DNA from: a virus
Virus record (IMG/VR): IMGVR_UViG_3300032081_000715
Coordinates: 1-59,213 of that record
DNA: 59,213 nt
Direction: 5' to 3' (one strand)
The notes under the pieces are model-generated. The model searched no databases, was not told the origin of the DNA, and saw only the letters and a program-made list of their open reading frames with translations. Within the stretch, counting starts at the first letter, position 1. Each line of letters begins with the position of its first letter. The position numbers and the translations under genes were made by a program. Shown here piece after piece: positions 48,464 to 55,428 of the stretch.

Positions 48464-49798
48464 TTATTTGTTATCGTATATATTAAAAATTCTTTTTGTA
48501 AGACCTACTTTTTTACTTAAGGCTGTCTTTTTAAAATCATAGTATTCATCTGTTCCAAACTCATACGGATTTTTTCTAGTCATAGCAGACTGTGGGGTTG
48601 CTGAATCAGCAAACATTGCTGCTCTTTTTTCTTTTCTATCAACAATTCCATCTTTATTAGTATCTCTTGGGTCATAAGTTTCTTCTTTACTTTCATTATC
48701 GCTTGTTATAGTCTCATTTACATTTGCATCAACAGATTCATTACCACCTTCGGATCCCATTATAGAAGGCTCTTCTGGTATATTAAATTCTTCGCTATCT
48801 GCTGGTAAGTTTGCTTGTATATCAGATTCTATATTTGCTTTTTCTTGTTCTTCTTTTTTCTTCTGCCTGTCATACTTTCTTTTTTCTTTCTTACTCATGT
48901 CAGCATACATAGCGTCATCAAAAAAGCTTTTAGTATCTACATCTACTTGACCAAATGAGTGTATACCTTGTAAATCATCTTTTAAGTGTGGCTTGTTTCT
49001 TAAATAATCGGCAGCAGTACCACCATACTTTTCAATGTGTTCTTCAACTCTTCTTTTAGCATCTGTGGCTTTTCTATTAGCTACAGATATATTTCTTAAC
49101 TCAGCATTGTCAGCATGTAATCTAGCTTTGTTTTCGTTTAACTTATAATCACCTTCTTTAAAATCAATACCAAGTTTATCTAGTTTACTACCTACCATTC
49201 CCATGTTTGGTGTATAACCTTCGTCTGCAGCTAATTTTAATTCATTGTGTATATTAAGCGCTTGGGTAGTTTCGTCTTCAAATCTTTCTCTTAATTTACT
49301 ATCTGGGCCAGTTGAATTTGTACTTTGTTTCCAAGCTTCAAATGAAGCATCGTCCATTTGTAAATCACCACTTATAGGTAGATCGCCTCTATAATTTTTA
49401 ATTGTTTTACTTAAGTCCTTAACATACCTATCGTAATCTTGTTGTTCTTGTTTATTTCTAGCGCCTAAATTAAACTGGTCATAACCAGCACCTTCGTCTT
49501 TAAGTCCAGGATACGCTTCGTGATATTCATCTGTAGCCTGAGTAGAACCCGTAAGCCTACCTTTAGTTTTTCTTACAACTCCTTCTCCTGGTAATCTATC
49601 CATAGCCTTATCACCAGAAGGCGAATCACCTATACTTATATAATCAGCATCACTGTACGCACTCCATTGATTTGGGTCCTCAGGATCAGGTTCTAGATTT
49701 TTACCTTTATTAAATCGCACTGACTGTGGCACATATTCTGTTTTTGCAAAACCTTTAGTTCCTTTGTGCTTAGGAAATCCTTTCATTTTAAACGTCAT
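48464..49798 (-). CDS. MAFKM-signature protein with EF-hand-like loop (444 aa)
   Basis: The 444-aa protein starts MTFKMKGFPKHKGTKGFAKT. It is hydrophilic, Asp/Asn/Glu/Lys-rich and mostly coiled, with a Lys-rich coiled coil (MSKKEKRKYDRQKKKEEQEK) at about residues 300-320. It carries an EF-hand-type calcium loop DTNKDGIVDRKE near residue 385. No enzyme motif. Likely a large internal or tail-associated virion protein; inferred. Confidence 0.65.
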   Translation of the reverse strand: MTFKMKGFPKHKGTKGFAKTEYVPQSVRFNKGKNLEPDPEDPNQWSAYSDADYISIGDSPSGDKAMDRLPGEGVVRKTKGRLTGSTQATDEYHEAYPGLKDEGAGYDQFNLGARNKQEQQDYDRYVKDLSKTIKNYRGDLPISGDLQMDDASFEAWKQSTNSTGPDSKLRERFEDETTQALNIHNELKLAADEGYTPNMGMVGSKLDKLGIDFKEGDYKLNENKARLHADNAELRNISVANRKATDAKRRVEEHIEKYGGTAADYLRNKPHLKDDLQGIHSFGQVDVDTKSFFDDAMYADMSKKEKRKYDRQKKKEEQEKANIESDIQANLPADSEEFNIPEEPSIMGSEGGNESVDANVNETITSDNESKEETYDPRDTNKDGIVDRKEKRAAMFADSATPQSAMTRKNPYEFGTDEYYDFKKTALSKKVGLTKRIFNIYDNK

Positions 49799-49799
49799 A

Positions 49800-50207
49800 T
49801 TATTGAAATTTATTTAGTGTTATAGTATCAACAGAATGTTGTACCGTTTTTTTATCCGCTTCTAATTTAAACATTACGTTAGGGTCGAAGCGTTCCTTTT
49901 CAATACCGTTATCAAATATAATAACCGTTGGGATAGCTGTAACGTTATAATCATTTTGAACGTCCATAGATGACATAATATCAATTCGATATACATTACA
50001 TCCTTTTAATTTATTTAATTCATTAAACTGATTCATTTGATTCCACTCCGCCCAAAACTCTACAGCTACAACGTCTTTAGCTATCTTATCTTTAAAGTTA
50101 TTTGTATTAATAAAATCTTGAGAGAATAAACTAGACGTGCCTAGTAAGTATATTATAAATAATACAACTACATACAACCAAGTAGAAATATCTATTTGCC
50201 TTTTCAT
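49800..50207 (-). CDS. Membrane-anchored thioredoxin-fold protein lacking catalytic cysteines
   Basis: The 135-aa protein has an N-terminal hydrophobic helix (residues 10-27) and then a thioredoxin-like domain. FWAEWNQMN (51-59) replaces the usual FWAEWCGPC, so both active-site Cys are Asn, while the cis-Pro loop YNVTAIPTVIIFDNG (87-101) is intact. The fold would be on the periplasmic side or facing the medium. With no redox residues it may act in binding or as a decoy. Overlaps its neighbour by 4 nt. Confidence 0.75.
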   Translation of the reverse strand: MKRQIDISTWLYVVVLFIIYLLGTSSLFSQDFINTNNFKDKIAKDVVAVEFWAEWNQMNQFNELNKLKGCNVYRIDIMSSMDVQNDYNVTAIPTVIIFDNGIEKERFDPNVMFKLEADKKTVQHSVDTITLNKFQ

Positions 50208-50548
50208 TGTCTTAATAGTCTTATTTCCTCTTTCAATTCATCTATCTCCTTTACTAATGCGTCAATTTGATTACGGGCCATTTGATCTTTCATGTTAAAC
50301 TCCATACGAGTTGGTGGCCAAGTGTTACTAGCAGCTGGGTCACCCATATCTATAGTATAAGTACCAGTACCAGGTTTAGGTTTTTCTAAAGCCTCTTCTA
50401 CCTTACCTTCTAATTCTACAAACTTAGAATTTATACTACTCATTAAACCAAAATAAGCAGATATAATTGTAGCAACAGCTACAACTATAGTTATTAATGT
50501 TTTAATACTAATTTGAAACTTACTTTCTTCTGAAAGTTCTTTAGCCAT
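50204..50548 (-). CDS. Single-TM coiled-coil membrane protein, i-spanin-like candidate
   Basis: The 114-aa protein has one transmembrane helix at residues 14-37 (ISIKTLITIVVAVATIISAY) and then helical periplasmic heptads (VELEGKVEEALEK; IDALVKEIDELKEEIRLLRQ at the C-terminus). This inner-membrane coiled-coil shape suits a spanin-type lysis protein. No partner o-spanin is certain. It overlaps the thioredoxin-like gene by 4 nt. Confidence 0.55.
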   Translation of the reverse strand: MAKELSEESKFQISIKTLITIVVAVATIISAYFGLMSSINSKFVELEGKVEEALEKPKPGTGTYTIDMGDPAASNTWPPTRMEFNMKDQMARNQIDALVKEIDELKEEIRLLRQ

Positions 50549-50550
50549 AA

Positions 50551-50721
50551 TTATTTAATTATAGGTGTTTTTATATTTCCACCGTCGCCAAAGTTGTATG
50601 CCGGTGGTTGGTTTTCTATTTTAGGTTCTTGCATTGATACTTCAGATTTAGTTTTTCTCATGTGATCAATACACATTTTAATACCAGGTAGTGCCTGGTT
50701 TCTATATCCTTTTTTATACAT
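50551..50721 (-). CDS. Small hypothetical protein (56 aa)
   Basis: ATG 50721 to stop 50551. The protein (MYKKGYRNQALPGIKMCIDH...) is polar, with a Pro-rich end (PPAYNFGDGGNIKTPIIK). It fills the gap between the secreted T9SS-like gene and the coiled-coil gene with 2-nt spacing on each side, which supports translation. Confidence 0.55.
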   Translation of the reverse strand: MYKKGYRNQALPGIKMCIDHMRKTKSEVSMQEPKIENQPPAYNFGDGGNIKTPIIK

Positions 50722-50723
50722 AA

Positions 50724-51422
50724 CTATTTTATTTTAAGTTTAATTTTACCATCTTCAATATATAATCCTTCTGGTTCTTTTATTGCTTGCCCGTTAATAT
50801 TATATATTACACTATTTTTCTTAGATTTATTTATAAGCTCATCTATGTTAGAGCTGCAAGGCAAACCTGTGTCACAATCTACATACTCTGTAATATATTC
50901 TATAAACTCTACGTATTCTATTTCTACAATGGTATCATAAACAAACACATCCACGTATTCAATAACATCAATAAATAAAGTATCTAATATATCTTCATAT
51001 ACTGTTACTGTATCAATAATATAAATATACTCAGGTACAAATACTTCTACTTCTACAGTATCAATTATAATTTCATATATATACTCTGGTATAGTATCGA
51101 ATATAGTTTCATATTGAATAACATCTACATAAACCGTATCACAAGGTGGAGGCCCAATAGGCCCACAGTCTTCTATTAAAGTTGGTATAGCGTCTGCTTC
51201 ATCGCTACCATCTACACAATCTTCCCACCCGTCGTTTAAGTAAAATAAATCTGGACCATTAGGTACGCAACCATTTGGAGCGTATTGTGTCCAGTTAGCT
51301 GGATCATCTCCACAATAGAAACCGTTTTGTTCAGCACAGTCTAAGCATAATTGTTGAAAGTCGAGTTGCGCATAAGCGAACGAGCTTATAAACGCAAATA
51401 AAATTATAGTATATTTATTCAT
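50724..51422 (-). CDS. Secreted protein with LDLa-like domain and T9SS-type sorting tail
   Basis: The 232-aa protein has a signal peptide (MNKYTIILFAFISSFAYA, cleavage before Gln19). A Cys-rich region resembles an LDL-receptor class A repeat: FYCGDD ... GCVPNGPDLFYLNDGWEDCV followed by DGSDEAD. Then comes a repetitive acidic Tyr/Asp/Val region (EYIYEIIIDTVEVEVFVPEY...). The end is NSVIYNINGQAIKEPEGLYI plus EDGKIKLKIK, the look of a Por/T9SS type A C-terminal sorting domain (xYNxNGQ...GLYxxxGKxxxK). It points to a Bacteroidota host and surface export. Confidence 0.7.
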   Translation of the reverse strand: MNKYTIILFAFISSFAYAQLDFQQLCLDCAEQNGFYCGDDPANWTQYAPNGCVPNGPDLFYLNDGWEDCVDGSDEADAIPTLIEDCGPIGPPPCDTVYVDVIQYETIFDTIPEYIYEIIIDTVEVEVFVPEYIYIIDTVTVYEDILDTLFIDVIEYVDVFVYDTIVEIEYVEFIEYITEYVDCDTGLPCSSNIDELINKSKKNSVIYNINGQAIKEPEGLYIEDGKIKLKIK

Positions 51423-51433
51423 AGTTATTTATT

Positions 51434-51754
51434 TTAAAGGTTTGGTAACATTTTCTTTTCTGAAAGAAATCTTAAGTACATTTTTTTCTGCTTATTTAAA
51501 GCTTGAGTCAAATTACTTAATTTTTTATTGTTATCTGACATGTGTTTATCATATTCATTTGTTCCTTTTTCATGAGGATTATTTTTCAAACTTTTCTTAG
51601 CTTCATCTATTAACCCTTGAGTATGCTTCATGTCATGCTTTTGCTCATCTGCCTGGTCTAAACCAGAAGGTGGATCTTGATTTTCAGCTATTTTCTTCTT
51701 ATCGTCTCCGTTTGTTTTTGTAAATGCGGAAAACCCGCTCATCTTAAATGCCAT
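51434..51754 (-). CDS. Small MAFKM-signature protein (106 aa)
   Basis: The protein begins MAFKMSGFSAFTKTNGDDKK and is a polar, Lys/Asn/Asp-rich helix pair (GLIDEAKKSLKNNPHEKGTN, SDNNKKLSNLTQALNKQKKM). It shares the MAFKM-x-GF start with other late small proteins. Probably a structural or packaged protein. Confidence 0.65.
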   Translation of the reverse strand: MAFKMSGFSAFTKTNGDDKKKIAENQDPPSGLDQADEQKHDMKHTQGLIDEAKKSLKNNPHEKGTNEYDKHMSDNNKKLSNLTQALNKQKKMYLRFLSEKKMLPNL

Positions 51755-51757
51755 ATC

Positions 51758-52819
51758 TTAAAATATTAAATAGTTAAACCCAAATTTTACTTCGTATATT
51801 TCTTTACCCCAATATCTCATATGCGTGCCTTCTACAAATAAACCTAAGTGTTGTGTTATCTTAGTTCCAAATATAATACCAGCGTCCCACTCTGCCATAC
51901 TGTCTTCGTATTCATATGAGTAATCATCTAACCCTTTATGGTATGGTAAAAAATTATACCACGTGTGTAGCCAAAATGTTGGTGTATATTTATAATAAGC
52001 TACACCAATAACCGCGCTTAATTCTTTTTGCATACCTAACTTCTCAAGCTCACGCATGTTATAGTTAGCAACAGCACTACCAAAGTAGTGATTGAAGAAC
52101 TCATCATTAGAGGTAGCTACTAATACTGAGTCCCCACCACTAACATCATACCAATTTTGGTCAACATAAAAACCTTGTACCCACTGTTCTGGTGCATAAC
52201 CAAAGTCTTCAGCTAAATCTTGAAATGTATTTTCTCCTGGTACCCAAAAATCTTCTATAGGATTTACCCCATAAACTGGGTGTATTCTAAATATAGTTCC
52301 AATAGTAAAATCCCAATTACCTTTATTTAATCTAATTCTATAATCTAATGATGAATATCTTAAATTTACCCTTTCATTATCTGCGTACTGTGCTTTAACC
52401 ACAAACCAATCGCCGAGGTAACGTAACCAAAAATTTTGCTCAGTAAACTTTTCACCACGATTACGTATAAAAGAATAATTAAACAAATACTCCCAGCCAT
52501 TAGCATTACCAATAGTAACATTGTCTGCAGTATTTCTTTCGGTTCCAGTGTACCATGTTTGTCTTTTAGTTTCATAATCAAATCTTGCTATTTTACGCAC
52601 GCCTAACGTTAAGTTGTAATCGTACGCATTAATTTCAGTTATGTCTTCATAACCTTTTAATACAGCTCTATAATCCTCTCTTTCAACAAACGATGTATTC
52701 ATAGACATCGATGTATAAAAAGTTGAGTACTTAAAGAAATCTTTAGTTTGTGCACAACATTTCTTTGGTGTAGCACATGATATTAGTAATACTACTAATA
52801 ATAATAATAATTTTTTCAT
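51758..52819 (-). CDS. Putative outer-membrane beta-barrel (lipo)protein
   Basis: The 353-aa protein starts MKKLLLLLVVLLISCATPKK, a lipoprotein-type signal with LISC lipobox. The mature part is rich in aromatic residues with repeated antiparallel-strand patterns (WEYLFNYSFIRNRGEKFTEQ; NFWLRYLGDWFVVKAQYAD) and a C-terminal Phe (VKFGFNYLIF), the terminal signature of outer-membrane barrels. It may coat infected cells or modify host permeability and receptor access. The ATG overlaps the micro-gene upstream by 4 nt. Confidence 0.65.
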   Translation of the reverse strand: MKKLLLLLVVLLISCATPKKCCAQTKDFFKYSTFYTSMSMNTSFVEREDYRAVLKGYEDITEINAYDYNLTLGVRKIARFDYETKRQTWYTGTERNTADNVTIGNANGWEYLFNYSFIRNRGEKFTEQNFWLRYLGDWFVVKAQYADNERVNLRYSSLDYRIRLNKGNWDFTIGTIFRIHPVYGVNPIEDFWVPGENTFQDLAEDFGYAPEQWVQGFYVDQNWYDVSGGDSVLVATSNDEFFNHYFGSAVANYNMRELEKLGMQKELSAVIGVAYYKYTPTFWLHTWYNFLPYHKGLDDYSYEYEDSMAEWDAGIIFGTKITQHLGLFVEGTHMRYWGKEIYEVKFGFNYLIF

Positions 52820-52908
52820 TTTGTTTTTCTTATTATTTTAAAAATTACCAAACCGATTATTGCAGCGGTTGTACATATAGGGCAAGGACATATAGCTAGC
52901 ATTTCCAT
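52816..52908 (-). CDS. Tiny Cys-rich membrane peptide (30 aa)
   Basis: The frame MEMLAICPCPICTTAAIIGL then VIFKIIRKTK overlaps the barrel-protein start by 4 nt (ATGA). CPCPIC resembles a metal-binding or zinc-knuckle motif attached to a hydrophobic helix. The overlap pattern supports it; length makes it tentative. Confidence 0.45.
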   Translation of the reverse strand: MEMLAICPCPICTTAAIIGLVIFKIIRKTK

Positions 52909-53174
52909 CTTCTTCTAGCAGCTAAGCCTCTTTTACTTTTCCAGCCTTTTGATCTAGCACAGAACGATTTTCTACGTTTAGCCGCTTTGCTACCTGGTTT
53001 TACTTTACCTGTAACCGGTGCTGATAAAGTACTACCTGGGTTTTGTTTTTTATAAGCTTTTCTACCTGCTTCAGTCATACCCGCACCTTCTTTAGTTGAA
53101 AGAAAGTGTCTACCTTTACCCTTAGTAGTTTTCCTTAATTTTGTAAACGGATTATTTAATTGTATAAATGCCAT
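52896..53174 (-). CDS. Small basic virion protein (DUF6321-like, MAF start)
   Basis: The ATG at 53174 (MAFIQLNNPFTKLRKTTKGK) is chosen over ATG 53189, which overlaps the upstream stop. The 92-aa protein is very basic and contains GAGMTEAGRKAYKKQNPGST and KAAKRRKSFCARSKG. I recognise this (GxGMTxxGRxxYxxxxGxxLxxPV ... ARRKSFCARM) as a domain shared by phages and large viruses. Probably internal, DNA-associated virion protein. Confidence 0.7.
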   Translation of the reverse strand: MAFIQLNNPFTKLRKTTKGKGRHFLSTKEGAGMTEAGRKAYKKQNPGSTLSAPVTGKVKPGSKAAKRRKSFCARSKGWKSKRGLAARRRWKC

Positions 53175-53175
53175 A

Positions 53176-53541
53176 TTATTTTTCTCCACATTTTTTAGAA
53201 GGATTATTAACTTGCCTCCAGTCTTCTTTTTTAAACCAATCTCTTAAAGTAGATCCTTTTTTACGAGCACCTTTAACATTTGTTTTAGAAGATCGTCTAT
53301 ACTTACCTGCTTTACCAGATTTTTTTTTAGCACGAACAAGCTTGTCTCGTTCAGACTTACTCATGCTACGTATCTTGTCAATAGGTAAACAAGTCTTAGT
53401 TGTACCACCACCTTTTTGTTTAGTTAATGGAGATATTTTTTTACAACTACCTTTACTGTAAGGTTTTTTTCCACGAACTGCTCTATAACCTTTCCAGCAT
53501 CTTTTAGTAAATGGCTCAAAACCTTGCATTTCAAAAGCCAT
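53176..53541 (-). CDS. Small basic virion protein (DUF5872-like C-terminus, MAF start)
   Basis: The 121-aa protein begins MAFEMQGFEPFTKRCWKGYR and is Lys/Arg-rich. The C-terminal GSTLRDWFKKEDWRQVNNPS resembles the LRxWFKExWxxV block found in small proteins of phages and giant viruses. Highly basic, probably DNA-binding or packaged. 2 nt after the upstream gene. Confidence 0.65.
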   Translation of the reverse strand: MAFEMQGFEPFTKRCWKGYRAVRGKKPYSKGSCKKISPLTKQKGGGTTKTCLPIDKIRSMSKSERDKLVRAKKKSGKAGKYRRSSKTNVKGARKKGSTLRDWFKKEDWRQVNNPSKKCGEK

Positions 53542-53543
53542 AG

Positions 53544-53774
53544 CTATTTCTTTTTCTTTTTACCTCCACCAAACTTACTAGGTCCACCAGCTTTTGTACA
53601 TCTAACGCCCCAACCAGAAGCATAAGCGCTTGGCCATACTTTAAACTTACGTTTAGCAGCAGCCTTACAAGGTCCGCTAATTTTAGCAAACGGACTCATT
53701 TGTTCCATGCGTCTTCTACCACATCCTGTTCTAGGAAATGGGTTATTTTCTTGTACAAATTTTTTTAAAGCCAT
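53544..53774 (-). CDS. Small basic protein, KFKVWPSAYASGW type
   Basis: The 76-aa protein contains AAKRKFKVWPSAYASGWGVR, a form of the conserved K-x-KFKVxPSAYANxxAxK block of phage and NCLDV proteins (DUF5872-like), then a Lys-rich end. The N-terminus MALKKFVQENNPFP is a variant of the shared MAFKM/NPF signature. Basic, virion-associated by context. Confidence 0.7.
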   Translation of the reverse strand: MALKKFVQENNPFPRTGCGRRRMEQMSPFAKISGPCKAAAKRKFKVWPSAYASGWGVRCTKAGGPSKFGGGKKKKK

Positions 53775-53785
53775 AGTTTATTTTT

Positions 53786-54079
53786 TTAAGCTTCACCTCT
53801 TTCATGTTTACTAGCCCATATGGCTTTAAGTTGACCTGGTGCAAATTTTCTTTTAGAAAACCCACCAGATTTTCTAACTTCTTTTGCAAACTCTTCTGGT
53901 AGTTTACCAGATTTTTCAGCCGCTCTTAAACCAGCATTAAACTTAGTATGAGGTTTACCTTTATTCATATCTTTAACGTGACCCTCGACTATATCAGCTT
54001 GTTTACCGTGAGCTTTAACAGCTCCACGTAATTGTTTTACAACCTCTTCAAGGTTTTTATATTTCATTTTAAATGCCAT
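53786..54079 (-). CDS. Small MAFKM-signature protein (97 aa)
   Basis: The protein starts MAFKMKYKNLEEVVKQLRGA and is a basic helical protein with GKPHTKFNAGLRAAEKSGKL and a PGQLKAIWASKHERGEA end. Probably DNA- or virion-associated. Overlaps nothing; 2 nt after the endolysin-like gene. Confidence 0.65.
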   Translation of the reverse strand: MAFKMKYKNLEEVVKQLRGAVKAHGKQADIVEGHVKDMNKGKPHTKFNAGLRAAEKSGKLPEEFAKEVRKSGGFSKRKFAPGQLKAIWASKHERGEA

Positions 54080-54081
54080 AA

Positions 54082-54690
54082 TTATATATCTAAATCGTTA
54101 CTATCTAATAATGTGTATGTAAAGCTATTGCTCCACTTGTCTCTAGCAACTCTACATATATCCATAAACTCATGCCAATCATCGTTAGCTGCTATTACTT
54201 GACATCCAGCTGACCATTTATCTACTTGTTTAGATTTTTTACCACCCCATTTAGTAGCTCGATGTATATTAATTCCATACAAACCTGTTTGAGTGTTGTC
54301 ATCGCTTAAATCAAACTTGTTATCTTTATTAGCGTCGCGGTAAACTGTAACAGGTTTACATTGACCTAATGCTTCATATCTACCTTGATGTAATCTTATT
54401 TTATGAGAACCAGAATACTGCCCTTCTTTCAAGACGGCCACGCCCTCCACTCTCATTATATTCTCCACCCAATATTTACCGGGATCAGTTGTACAATCAT
54501 AACAATAAAACTCCCACTGATCATCACATTTAAATGATAGTGTTATTTTGTCATCAAACTTATTTGTTACCTCATTGCCTGTATCAGAGTTTCTAACTCC
54601 TACTATATTAAGGTTATAGTCACCTTTTTCAAACCACTTATAGCCCTTGCATTTAACCGCTTTTTCTATTATTTCTTTAGTTAATTTCAT
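54082..54690 (-). CDS. Putative peptidoglycan hydrolase, L,D-transpeptidase-like fold
   Basis: The 202-aa protein has TGLYGINIHRATKWGGKKSK followed by VDKWSAGCQVIAAN: His143-x16-Ser160-x-Gly-Cys163. This is the H-x(14-17)-[ST]-x-GC arrangement of YkuD-type catalytic sites. An EF-hand-like loop DANKDNKFDLSD (119-130) precedes it. No signal peptide is seen. In this late position an endolysin is the best guess; the reaction (cutting versus transfer) is unproven. Cys residues 14, 55, 63 and 66 are also present. Confidence 0.65.
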   Translation of the reverse strand: MKLTKEIIEKAVKCKGYKWFEKGDYNLNIVGVRNSDTGNEVTNKFDDKITLSFKCDDQWEFYCYDCTTDPGKYWVENIMRVEGVAVLKEGQYSGSHKIRLHQGRYEALGQCKPVTVYRDANKDNKFDLSDDNTQTGLYGINIHRATKWGGKKSKQVDKWSAGCQVIAANDDWHEFMDICRVARDKWSNSFTYTLLDSNDLDI

Positions 54691-54992
54691 TACTTTATTA
54701 TTACTGTTACTGTAGGTGTACCTGAACCTGTTGTTGTTATTCTTAAACTAAAAATATTACTGTCAAAAGCAATGTTATCTGATAGTACTAAAGAAGAGCT
54801 AACTGGTATTTCAACTTCTTTTATTATAACAAAAGTAGTTGAACCGTCGTGTAAATCAACCGTTACTTTAGTAATAGCGGCATCTTCATTAGTTATTAAT
54901 ATTTTTTTAATATTACCACTTACTCCACTACCTTTAGTTATTAAAGATTGATTACTAGCTGCGCCTGCAAATCTTTTATATATACCAGCCAT
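54690..54992 (-). CDS. Beta-rich minor virion protein (100 aa)
   Basis: The protein is Thr/Ile/Val-rich (MAGIYKRFAGAASNQSLITK then SGVSGNIKKILITNEDAAIT). The strand pattern looks like an immunoglobulin- or fibre-type domain. It overlaps the endolysin-like gene and the next gene by 1 nt each. Structural by context. Confidence 0.6.
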   Translation of the reverse strand: MAGIYKRFAGAASNQSLITKGSGVSGNIKKILITNEDAAITKVTVDLHDGSTTFVIIKEVEIPVSSSLVLSDNIAFDSNIFSLRITTTGSGTPTVTVIIK

Positions 54993-55213
54993 TATATTAA
55001 ATTTAAAGTTATTCTTTTAGTTACATCACCCTTGCCAAAATCTTTAACAACAGTCATTACTATAGAGTACTTACCTCTATTTTCTGTCATATCACCAAAT
55101 GATATTGTAGTTCCACTAGGAACCGTAATAAGGTTGTCTTTGCCTTTGTCGACAACCTTACCATCTTTTATAGCTTTTTTATATTTTAATTGTTCGCCAC
55201 CTATAAACTTCAT
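54992..55213 (-). CDS. Small basic beta-rich protein (73 aa)
   Basis: The protein MKFIGGEQLKYKKAIKDGKV continues as a beta-strand-rich basic segment (GDMTENRGKYSIVMTVVKDF). One-nucleotide overlaps with both neighbours indicate coupling. Function unknown. Confidence 0.55.
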   Translation of the reverse strand: MKFIGGEQLKYKKAIKDGKVVDKGKDNLITVPSGTTISFGDMTENRGKYSIVMTVVKDFGKGDVTKRITLNLI

Positions 55214-55392
55214 TATATTTCAAATCCAAAGTTTAATATCATAAATCTAAATCTAGGACACTTACCTTTGTTCTCACACGTAGCGCAAGGACAAAACATA
55301 ATTTCAAACATAGTCCAAGTTCCTAGTCTAAATACTAATTCATATTTTTCTTTTTTATTTCCTGCTTTCCAGGAATTAATCCAATTTACCAT
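55213..55392 (-). CDS. Small Cys-rich protein (59 aa)
   Basis: ATG 55392 (MVNWINSWKAGNKKEKYELV) to stop 55213. It contains FCPCATCENKGKCPRFRF, i.e. CxCxxC...C, likely a small metal-binding knuckle. It overlaps the next gene by 1 nt (TAATG) and follows the giant gene by 36 nt. Confidence 0.6.
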   Translation of the reverse strand: MVNWINSWKAGNKKEKYELVFRLGTWTMFEIMFCPCATCENKGKCPRFRFMILNFGFEI

Positions 55393-55428
55393 ATTTTAAA
55401 GTTTTGATTCTATAATATAATCACACGT

